6,766 bases of DNA from CAYSLC01 sp964431545 (GTDB lineage: Bacteria; Desulfobacterota; Desulfobacteria; Desulfobacterales; JAABSP01). Positions 1 through 5,201 of this stretch are shown in pieces. The translations under genes were made by a program, and so were the position numbers. How positions within the stretch are numbered: the stretch's first letter is position 1; each line of letters opens with the position of its first letter. The stretch lies in the NCBI GenBank assembly GCA_964431545.1, contig CAYSLC010000263.1, forward strand, positions 1 through 6,766. Reading direction: 5' to 3'. The notes beneath the pieces were generated by a model. That model had not been told where the DNA came from. It made no database searches and was given only the letters and a program-made list of their open reading frames with translations.

Positions 1-335
1 AGCAGCGAGGCGAGTTTCCGGGCCTTCCGGTTGGCCCCGATCAGGGGATTGTCCGTTGTGAGCCGCCGACCGTCGGTAAGCCAGGTCCAGGTGCCGGCGT
101 CTCCGGCCAGCACGCCGGGGCGGCTTTTGATTTCCACCAGAAAAAAGCCTCTGGGCGTCAGGACCAGCAGGTCCACCTCGTTGATGCTGCCGTCGTCCGC
201 GATGAACTCGAAATTGGCCCAGGCCCGGTAGGGTTCCCGGTCGGGCAGCCGTTCCTTTATAAAATCGAGCGCATCCTGCTCCCAGGCGTATTCGGACCGG
301 GTGATTGACTTCCATCGATTGCTGCTCATTGCCAT
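1..335 (-). CDS. pglW: PglW-like NERD-domain protein, N-terminal fragment (runs off the left edge)
   Basis: Open reading frame of 111 complete codons read from ATG at 335 to the window edge with no stop. The translation begins MAMSSNRWKSITRSEYAWEQ and contains a NERD (nuclease-related) domain core: INEVDLLVLTPRGFFLVEIK at residues 51-70, with D55, E68 and K70 spaced as in PD-(D/E)xK nucleases. The residues after it (SRPGVLAGDAGTWTW, then DNPLIGANRKARKLASL) match what I know of the N-terminus of PglW, the NERD plus Ser/Thr kinase protein of BREX type 2/Pgl phage defence. The kinase part would lie outside, so identity rests on the first 111 residues. Another NERD-fused kinase or helicase is possible. 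ATG at 335 follows AAAAAGGG by 5 nt; a second in-frame ATG at 329 is an alternative. It is divergent from the small gene at 665. Confidence 0.78.
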   Translation of the reverse strand, partial: MAMSSNRWKSITRSEYAWEQDALDFIKERLPDREPYRAWANFEFIADDGSINEVDLLVLTPRGFFLVEIKSRPGVLAGDAGTWTWLTDGRRLTTDNPLIGANRKARKLASL

Positions 336-422
336 GGGCGCCCTTTTTCGTTCAGCCGCACCTTTACTTGTTGCGGGTCATGTGGCCATCCCCATACGGC
401 CCTTGGTTCGGAAACGGTCCCA

Positions 423-453
423 ATTAGGTACACCGGCGCGGACCGGCTGTCAA
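423..453 (-). promoter_or_regulatory. Possible promoter for the pglW-like gene
   Basis: On the minus strand a perfect -35 TTGACA (453-448) precedes TACCTAAT (430-423). Read as TACCTA the spacer is 17 nt but the -10 is poor; read as CCTAAT the -10 matches 4 of 6 but the spacer is 19 nt. The start codon at 335 would be about 80 nt downstream. Only the -35 is convincing. Confidence 0.35.
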
Positions 454-572
454 ATCATTCCCGCCCTTTGCCCGTCGACCGGGGCCGCCCTCGGGGGCCG
501 GGGGGCGGGGCTTTGTCACGCCGGCCCCAATGGATAGGTTTTCCCTATCAAATACACCCCATTCATCAAGCA

Positions 573-600
573 TTGCGCCCGTCCCTCCGATCCCTATCTT
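573..600 (+). promoter_or_regulatory. Possible promoter of the 47-aa protein gene
   Basis: TTGCGC (573-578) and TATCTT (595-600) are separated by 16 nt and match the sigma-70 consensus at 3 of 6 and 4 of 6 positions. Transcription would start near 607, giving a leader of about 60 nt. The match is moderate; the position relative to the leader hairpin and the strong RBS favours it. Confidence 0.35.
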
Positions 601-624
601 TCCGTTCAAGAGGTTGGAACGGAA
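600..624 (+). repeat. Perfect 8-bp inverted repeat in the leader of the 47-aa gene
   Basis: TTCCGTTC (600-607) and GAACGGAA (617-624) are exact reverse complements around a 9-nt loop. The dyad lies at the predicted transcription start, so it could be a 5' stem-loop or an operator. Loop bases GGTTG (612-616) can also pair with CAACC (628-632), forming a competing hairpin or a strained pseudoknot. Confidence 0.5.
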
Positions 625-651
625 CAACAACCGACAACGGACGAAAGAGAC

Positions 652-660
652 AAGGAGGTG
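652..660 (+). promoter_or_regulatory. Near-perfect Shine-Dalgarno fixing the start of the 47-aa gene
   Basis: AAGGAGGTG is an almost complete anti-SD match, with 6 nt between GGAGG and the ATG at 665. It sits in an A/C/G-rich, apparently unstructured stretch and decides the start against the upstream in-frame ATG at 530. Confidence 0.85.
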
Positions 661-664
661 CACC

Positions 665-808
665 ATGGCCGAAGAAAACGTTCAAGACTACACCGAGAAC
701 GAGCAGGAGCGGGAAGAGGGACACGCCGACACCCGTCAGCGGAATTTCGAGTGCGAAAAGCCCGATCCCAATCTGGGTTGTGATCCGGGCATCGACGTGG
801 CAGGGTAG
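665..808 (+). CDS. Small acidic two-cysteine protein, 47 aa, unknown function
   Basis: I do not recognise this family. The protein begins MAEENVQDYTENEQEREEGH and is strongly acidic: 14 Asp/Glu against 4 Lys/Arg, most of the Glu in the first 18 residues, which look helical or disordered. The C-terminal half carries C30 and C39 in FECEKPDPNLGCDPGID, a spacing compatible with a disulfide or one metal pair. There is no signal peptide or membrane segment, so it should be cytoplasmic. The gene is made credible by its surroundings rather than by homology: an AAGGAGGTG ribosome binding site, a putative promoter with leader hairpin upstream, and a strong intrinsic terminator 64 nt after the stop, forming a compact monocistronic unit. 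It is divergent from the pglW-like gene and convergent with the acid phosphatase. Confidence 0.72.
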   Translation: MAEENVQDYTENEQEREEGHADTRQRNFECEKPDPNLGCDPGIDVAG

Positions 809-872
809 GACCCCAGGCAGAGTTCGAGCAAAGAAATCCACGGCAGGGCTCGAAAGGGCTCTGCCGGGTACG

Positions 873-900
873 GGGGGGCCGAAAGGCCCCCCTTTCGTTT
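873..900 (+). terminator. Intrinsic terminator of the 47-aa gene
   Basis: GGGGGGCC (873-880), loop GAAA, GGCCCCCC (885-892), then TTTCGTTT. The 8-bp all-GC stem with a GNRA tetraloop and T-rich tail is a classic Rho-independent terminator on the plus strand. A weaker dyad CGGCAG/CTGCCG (841-846/861-866) lies just before it. Confidence 0.85.
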
Positions 901-902
901 CC

Positions 903-935
903 GGCCCCGGAGGCGGTTCCCTCCTTTCGGGGGCC
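903..935 (-). terminator. Hairpin abutting the phosphatase stop codon, possible terminator
   Basis: GGCCCC (903-908) pairs with GGGGCC (930-935) and inner GGAGG (909-913) with CCTCC (920-924), with a 5-nt bulge. It begins right after the TGA at 936-938 on the minus strand. No T-run follows in that direction, so it may act as a Rho-linked or mRNA-stabilising 3' hairpin rather than a full intrinsic terminator. Confidence 0.4.
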
Positions 936-1754
936 TCAGTCGGCGGAAAGCCCCTCGATGTACTTCTCCTTCGGCTCCCCCAACACCTGGTCCCACGACC
1001 CGTACATGGGGTTGGGAAGGATGAACCATTGCCGTCCCCACCGATCCCGGTAGGTCTCGGCCAGGTCCCGGCGTTTCCCGGCGGTGATGCCCCGCTTCAC
1101 ACCGGGGATGAAATCCCCCAGATCGTCCCCCACCAGCATCAGGATCCGATGGGTTTTCGCCACGGCCCGGCGGCGGGAGGTCTTCTCCGACCCCCACGTC
1201 TCCCGCTCGTCCCGGAGGAGCATCTGCTCGCCGGAAACGGATGGAAATCCCAATGTTTCCAGATTCCGTATCGTATGGGCCTCCTGGGGGCAGGAATCCG
1301 AGGAACAGGACCGGTTGGTGATGTAGAAGACCCGGATCCCCCGGCTGTTTGCGGCCCGGACGAAGTCGAGGGCCCCCGGCACCGCCTCGGCCGCCGCCAT
1401 GGCCACCCAGGCGTTCCACCGCAGGGGATCGAATCCCGCCCGGTCGAGGACGATCTGCCCCTGGAAAGGGCTGTTGTCGAGGACCGTCTCGTCCACGTCC
1501 AGGACCACGGCGGGGGGCAGGTCCGCGTACCCCTCCCGCTGCTCCAGTGCCGCCGTCCAGCCGGGATCGGCCAGGGCGGCGTCGAGCGTCTGCCCGGCCG
1601 TCCGGTAGGTCTGGACGGCGACGGCCCGGTATTCCGCGGATGTCTGGACCCAGAGGGTCCCGGTCCGGTTGGGGCTCACCCCCGCGCAGCCGGCGAGCGC
1701 CAATGCCGCCGGCAGCACCACCCCCACTGTCCGGCAAACCGATGTGATGGACAT
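936..1754 (-). CDS. Class C acid phosphatase lipoprotein, e(P4)/5'-nucleotidase family (HAD IIIB)
   Basis: 272 aa, a usual length for the family. The lipobox LAGC (residues 20-23) after a hydrophobic segment predicts a lipoprotein exported and acylated at C23, so the enzyme should act on the periplasmic or outer face of the envelope. The HAD phosphatase motifs are in order: DVDET at 86-90 with nucleophile D86 and acid/base D88, YITNR at 144-148, K191 in a SEKTSRR context, and VGDDLGDF at 208-215 for Mg2+. The tail FILPNPMYGSWD resembles the conserved end of Haemophilus e(P4). Family members remove phosphate from nucleoside monophosphates and other monoesters; the substrate here is unknown. 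A strong SD, AAAGGAGGGA, lies 4 nt before the ATG. It follows the dinG stop by 76 bp with no evident promoter between, so co-transcription is likely. Confidence 0.93.
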   Translation of the reverse strand: MSITSVCRTVGVVLPAALALAGCAGVSPNRTGTLWVQTSAEYRAVAVQTYRTAGQTLDAALADPGWTAALEQREGYADLPPAVVLDVDETVLDNSPFQGQIVLDRAGFDPLRWNAWVAMAAAEAVPGALDFVRAANSRGIRVFYITNRSCSSDSCPQEAHTIRNLETLGFPSVSGEQMLLRDERETWGSEKTSRRRAVAKTHRILMLVGDDLGDFIPGVKRGITAGKRRDLAETYRDRWGRQWFILPNPMYGSWDQVLGEPKEKYIEGLSAD

Positions 1755-1830
1755 GATCTCCCTCCTTTGCTGGATGGATGAGGCGCCGGTGAAAGGACCG
1801 CCTCCCCGGGGCGCGACGTCACGGGAAGGG

Positions 1831-4527
1831 TCACCCCCACCGGAACCGGGAATCGAGGATCACCACCCGGCCCCGGTCCGTATGGCACCGGATCAGCCGG
1901 CCGATGCCCTGCTTGATCTTGATGTCGGTCTCGTATTGGTACCGCTCCCAGTAGTCGGCCGGGGGCAGGCTCCGTTTCCGGGCCATCTGGATCGGCTCCG
2001 ACGGGGAGGGGTACGGGATCCGGGTGATGATCACCTGCGTCAGGGTCTCCCCCCTAAAATCGACGCCGTACCAGAAGGTGTCCACGCCGAAGAGGACGCT
2101 CTCCTTGACGGTCCGGAACTCGTCGCAGAGGGTCACCGTGGGCATCCCCCGCCGTTGGATCAGCAAGGGGTATCGATCATCCAGGGCATCGGCCACCGCC
2201 CCGGCCACCTGCTCCAGATCGCTGTAGCTGGCGAACAGGACCAGGGTCCGGCCCCGGTTTTTGTGGATCAGCTCCGGGACCATCCGGACCACCACATCGA
2301 CCCATTGGGACTTGTTGCCGTACTTGCCGCTCACCGCCTCCGGGGGGACCACCACCTCCATGGCATCGGGGGAGAAGGGGGATGGGATGATCGCGAACCG
2401 GAAGTCCCGCTCTTCCCCCTCCCCCCTGTCGCCGTTCATGCCGGCGATCCGCCGGAAGCTGTCGAAGCGGCCCCGGTGGCAGAGCGTGGCCGCGGTGTAG
2501 ACGATGCTCTCCTTTTTCCGGTGGAAGTTGGCATCGATAAGGTCGGCCACGTCCAGGGCCTGGCTGGTCATGATCCAGTGGCGCCGGAACGTCTGAAAGG
2601 CGGTGATCCGGTTGGGCTCCGCCAGCCCCTCCCGGATCAGGGACAGGGCCCCCCGGTGCTCCTCCAGGGTCGCGGCGGCCGATCGCATCCGCTGGAGCGT
2701 CCGGGCCGGGATCTTGAGCCGGCGGCAGGTATCGGGGTCCCGGATCCACGCCAGGCTGTTGAGCGCCTTCCCCATGGCCCCGGTGATCCGATGCATCTCT
2801 TCGGGGATCTCTCCGTCGGCCACCCGGGGATGGTCCGGGGGCAGGGAGACCACCGTTCCGGACGCGCCCTTGGGCGCGGCGGCGCCGAGGACCCCCTTGA
2901 AGACGGACATCGCCGTGTTCAGGCGGTCGATGCGGGCCAGGACGGCGCCGATCTCCCCCCCGGCGGCGGCCCGGCCCGACAGCCTGGCCAGGCGGTCCGA
3001 GAGGTATCCGGTCAGGTCGGCGACCTCCCGGGAGCCCACCGAGACGGCGAAGGCGTTTCGGACGGCGTGCTCGAAGTGGTTCGCCTCGTCGACCACGGCA
3101 TACCGGAAGAGGTCGGCCAGGTGGGGGTCGCCGTCCAGGAGGGCGAGCTTGTGGTGGTTGGTGATCACCAGCCGGGACCGGCACGCCTCCGCCGTCATCA
3201 CCTGGGCCGGACACCGGGTGTGGCTGGGGCGGCAGCCGCTCCGCGCGGAGATCTCCTCGCGCATCCGCCGGAAATGGGGGTCGAGGGCCGCCTTGACCCG
3301 GCCGCCGGCCCCGTCCGGGTCGGCGACGCGGAAGTTGAAAACGAGATTGAGAAAGTAGGTCCAGGCGAGCAGGGGCCGCCCGTCCATCTCCTCCTCGTGG
3401 AGGGCGTCGAGCTTCCGGGCGCAGATGTGGCTCGATTTTCCCTTGAGCAGGGCCACGGGGATGTCCCGGAAGAGGGGATCGAGCACCTGCCGGATGAAGA
3501 CCAGCTCCCGTCCGTGGATCTGCTCCTGGAGGTTTTTCGTATAGGTGGAGATGACGGCCCGGGCCCGGGGGTTGGCCCGGAGAAAGGCGAGGACCGGCAC
3601 CAGGTATCCCTGGGTCTTGCCGGTGCCGGTGCCCGCCTCGATGGTCAGCACGGCCCGGTCGTTGAAGGCGCCGGCGACATGGCGGGCGAAGGAGAGCTGC
3701 TCGGCCCGGAACGCATACCCCTTGCCCCCGTGGGAGACCGCCCGGTAGAGATCCGCCAGCGCCGTTTCGGAAACCGCCTCCCGGGCCGGGGGAGGCGCGC
3801 CGGCGCCATCCCCCTCCCTGTGGGGAAAGTCGGCCTCCTCCAGGTACCGGTGCCAGGTTCGGGCGTCCTTCCGGGTATGGGGGGCGAAGAGGCCCCCGAA
3901 GTAGTCCGTGTACCGCCGGCAGAGGTGGGGGAAGATCCGGCCGAAGAGGGTGGCGCCGCGTTTCAGGTGCCACCGCAGGGCCGGGGCCCAAGGATACCGG
4001 GTATCGTTGAGGATCTCCCCGCAGATGTGGCGGACCAGCTCCACCGCCAGGTCGACCATCTCCCCGGCGGTGAAGCTGACTTTGTCCCGGGACCGACCGG
4101 TCAGGTATTCCTGGAGGCGCTTGGGGGCGTGGGCATCCAGATGGGGGAGGAAGTACTCGGCGGCGAATCCCAGATCGACGAACCGGGCCCCGGGGAGGAT
4201 CGACCGCAGGGCCTCGGCGGCGCCGCCCTCGTCGAAGAGGAACCAGTGGTCCTGTCCGGAGGCGAACCGCCTCAGCCCGGAAGCGACCGCCCGGGGTTCT
4301 GGAGCCTTCTCCAGGACCTCCCGGGAGAGGCCGGACCGATACCGGTCCGGCCCTGAAAAGCGGCCGTACCGCAACAGGGACTCGAACCCTTCCCGGGAAC
4401 CGTCCGGGCCGATCCGTCGCGCGGCCGCGGCGTAGATGGTGTTTCCCGCGCCGTCGGGCCCCCTCGCCCCGGTATGGGCGTGGATGAACCCGACGGCATC
4501 GATCTTCTCGTGAAAAGGGCTGAGCAT
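1831..4527 (-). CDS. dinG: DinG-family Fe-S helicase with degenerate N-terminal exonuclease-like domain
   Basis: 898 aa, close to exonuclease-fused DinG of Firmicutes. DinG helicases are ATP-driven 5'-3' superfamily 2 helicases of the XPD type that unwind DNA structures such as R-loops and forks. Seen here: Walker A AGTGTGKT (298-305), motif Ia STYTKNLQEQ (327-336), four likely Fe-S cysteines C369, C432, C439 and C449, Walker B VVDEAN (478-483), FWYGVDFRGE (818-827) and motif VI QGIGRLIR (873-880). The Walker B is DEAN rather than DEAH. Residues about 10-170 follow a DnaQ-like pattern, but the catalytic DxE is replaced by H16 and H18. ATG at 4527 is the only start: an in-frame stop lies upstream with no other start codon between, and the next Met is residue 157. 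The RBS is weak (AAAAGAG abutting the ATG). First gene of an apparent operon with the phosphatase. Confidence 0.93.
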   Translation of the reverse strand: MLSPFHEKIDAVGFIHAHTGARGPDGAGNTIYAAAARRIGPDGSREGFESLLRYGRFSGPDRYRSGLSREVLEKAPEPRAVASGLRRFASGQDHWFLFDEGGAAEALRSILPGARFVDLGFAAEYFLPHLDAHAPKRLQEYLTGRSRDKVSFTAGEMVDLAVELVRHICGEILNDTRYPWAPALRWHLKRGATLFGRIFPHLCRRYTDYFGGLFAPHTRKDARTWHRYLEEADFPHREGDGAGAPPPAREAVSETALADLYRAVSHGGKGYAFRAEQLSFARHVAGAFNDRAVLTIEAGTGTGKTQGYLVPVLAFLRANPRARAVISTYTKNLQEQIHGRELVFIRQVLDPLFRDIPVALLKGKSSHICARKLDALHEEEMDGRPLLAWTYFLNLVFNFRVADPDGAGGRVKAALDPHFRRMREEISARSGCRPSHTRCPAQVMTAEACRSRLVITNHHKLALLDGDPHLADLFRYAVVDEANHFEHAVRNAFAVSVGSREVADLTGYLSDRLARLSGRAAAGGEIGAVLARIDRLNTAMSVFKGVLGAAAPKGASGTVVSLPPDHPRVADGEIPEEMHRITGAMGKALNSLAWIRDPDTCRRLKIPARTLQRMRSAAATLEEHRGALSLIREGLAEPNRITAFQTFRRHWIMTSQALDVADLIDANFHRKKESIVYTAATLCHRGRFDSFRRIAGMNGDRGEGEERDFRFAIIPSPFSPDAMEVVVPPEAVSGKYGNKSQWVDVVVRMVPELIHKNRGRTLVLFASYSDLEQVAGAVADALDDRYPLLIQRRGMPTVTLCDEFRTVKESVLFGVDTFWYGVDFRGETLTQVIITRIPYPSPSEPIQMARKRSLPPADYWERYQYETDIKIKQGIGRLIRCHTDRGRVVILDSRFRWG

Positions 4528-4569
4528 CTCTTTTGACCATTCGCTGCCGAAACATTCGATATCCCTTCA

Positions 4570-4598
4570 CAAATACGGCAAACCCGGCGGTTTGACAA
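4570..4598 (-). promoter_or_regulatory. Possible dinG promoter containing a palindromic operator
   Basis: On the minus strand TTGTCA (4598-4593, 5 of 6) and TATTTG (4575-4570, 3 of 6) are exactly 17 nt apart and would give a leader of about 35 nt. The spacer is largely filled by a perfect inverted repeat, CAAACC-CGGC-GGTTTG (4579-4594), a typical place for a repressor or activator dyad. On the opposite strand the same bases give a perfect TTGACA (4592-4597) but no good -10. Confidence 0.42.
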
Positions 4599-4626
4599 TA
4601 GAATTCCGGAGAAATTTTCGGGGGAT

Positions 4627-4655
4627 GCCGGGAAAAGCGGGGAAAGACCCCCGGC
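4627..4655 (+). other. Upstream hairpin in the leader region of the STAS gene
   Basis: GCCGGG (4627-4632) pairs with CCCGGC (4650-4655). An alternative inner pairing is GGGG (4639-4642) with CCCC (4648-4651). It is immediately followed by the terminator-like hairpin, and the GCCGG/CCGGC arms of the two hairpins are interchangeable, so alternative folds are possible. Confidence 0.35.
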
Positions 4656-4661
4656 GGGTTC

Positions 4662-4708
4662 GGGATCGGCCGGCCGTTTGCGCCGGAGGCGATCCCTTCT
4701 TATTGTTT
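4662..4708 (+). terminator. Terminator-like hairpin upstream of the STAS gene (possible attenuator or sRNA end)
   Basis: GGGATCG (4662-4668) pairs with CGATCCC (4690-4696), and inside it CCGGC (4670-4674) pairs with GCCGG (4682-4686). The hairpin is followed directly by TTCTTATTGTTT (4697-4708, 8 T of 12). No plus-strand gene lies upstream of it in the intergenic region, so it would end either an untranslated leader or a short RNA. The minus direction has no T-run. Confidence 0.45.
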
Positions 4709-4735
4709 AGTGAAGAGACTACGGAACAAACAATA
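4701..4735. repeat. Perfect 8-bp AT-rich inverted repeat upstream of the STAS gene
   Basis: TATTGTTT (4701-4708) and AAACAATA (4728-4735) are exact reverse complements with 19 bp between, about two helical turns from arm to arm. This fits a dimeric regulator site; it could also form an RNA stem overlapping the T-run of the preceding hairpin. It is AT-rich in an otherwise GC-rich region. Confidence 0.4.
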
Positions 4736-4778
4736 GGGGGACGGCCGACGTTCCCCTTAGCTCAAAAGGAGTCGGAAG

Positions 4779-5141
4779 ATGTACGAAAAGATCACCCAAG
4801 GTACGGATGGACTTCTGGCGCTGCGGATCACGGGCACCCTGTCCAAGCGGGAGATGGGGGAGATTACCGGCGACATGGACCGCATCATCGCCGAGGGCCG
4901 GAAGGTCCGCCTGTTTCTGATCATGGAACCCTACCCGGACATCACCATCGGCGCCGACGCCCTCTACGAGAACCTCAAGTTCGCCAAGACCTATTCGGAT
5001 CGCATCGAGCGGATGGCCCTGGTGAGCCGGAAGGTCGCCGAAAAAACCTACATGGCGATCTTCGGCCTCTTCGGCGGCATGGTGGTGGAGCACTTCGATC
5101 TCTCCGAGATGGACGAGGCGTGGAAGTGGATCCGTGCGTAG
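4779..5141 (+). CDS. SpoIIAA-like / STAS-SEC14 domain protein
   Basis: 120 aa, the whole of one SpoIIAA-like domain (Pfam SpoIIAA-like type). Features seen: an N-terminal strand LLALRITGTLSKREM (12-26), the strand KVRLFLIMEPY (42-52), the segment RIERMALVSRK (75-85), and the typical end VEHFDLSEMDEAWKWI (103-118), where family members have an acidic FD..E..EAW pattern. Members are small cytoplasmic alpha/beta proteins of largely unknown role. The fold resembles anti-sigma-factor antagonists, but I see no evidence of an anti-sigma partner here. There is no signal peptide or membrane segment. Start chosen from AAAAGGAG (4764-4771) 7 nt before the ATG. It has a long, hairpin-rich upstream region, appears monocistronic, and converges on the stress-protein gene 60 bp away. 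Confidence 0.85.
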   Translation: MYEKITQGTDGLLALRITGTLSKREMGEITGDMDRIIAEGRKVRLFLIMEPYPDITIGADALYENLKFAKTYSDRIERMALVSRKVAEKTYMAIFGLFGGMVVEHFDLSEMDEAWKWIRA

Positions 5142-5147
5142 TCCGCG

Positions 5148-5173
5148 GGGCGGCGCCGGGGACGGCGCCGCCC
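5148..5173. terminator. Strong GC hairpin between convergent genes
   Basis: An 11-bp perfect stem (5148-5158 with 5163-5173) closes a GGGA loop 6 nt after the STAS stop codon and 28 nt from the end of the convergent stress-protein gene. Neither side has a T-run, so it is a probable shared 3' hairpin rather than a canonical intrinsic terminator. Confidence 0.5.
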
Positions 5174-5201
5174 TCCCCCCCCGGCTCGGGAACGGCGGCG
5201 T

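Larger units (their letters stand above)
336..664. other. Divergent intergenic region between the pglW-like gene and the 47-aa gene
   Basis: No convincing gene is seen in these 329 bp. The stretch holds the possible minus-strand promoter (423-453), a cluster of G runs on the plus strand (481-510), a perfect 6-bp inverted repeat GATAGG-TTTTC-CCTATC (533-549), a possible plus-strand promoter (573-600) and a leader hairpin (600-624). The octamer TCCCTATC occurs twice, at 542-549 and 591-598, the second copy overlapping the putative -10. Confidence 0.6.

Noticed and set aside
530..664. Longer start (ATG at 530) for the 47-aa gene
   Set aside because: It would translate through the predicted promoter, the leader hairpin and the AAGGAGGTG site; the ATG at 665 has ideal RBS spacing.
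566..841. A minus-strand 91-aa frame opposite the 47-aa gene with a hydrophobic stretch resembling a membrane segment
   Set aside because: The hydrophobicity is the mirror of the acidic Glu codons on the other strand; no RBS, and the plus-strand gene has strong signals.
468..1781. A 437-codon plus-strand frame across the 47-aa gene and the phosphatase
   Set aside because: It is antisense to the phosphatase, crosses a strong terminator, and has Pro/Gly/Arg-rich composition.
1755..1830. A separate promoter for the phosphatase
   Set aside because: The 76-bp gap is GC-rich with no recognisable -35/-10 pair; only the strong SD is present.
1669..4356. An 895-codon open frame on the plus strand opposite dinG
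   Set aside because: It is antisense to a clear DinG helicase, the product is Pro/Gly/Asp/His-rich without domains, it lacks an SD, and long antisense frames are expected in GC-rich DNA.
2177..4570. A 797-codon minus-strand frame overlapping dinG in another frame
   Set aside because: Low-complexity Arg/Pro/Gly product in frame shift with the well-supported helicase.
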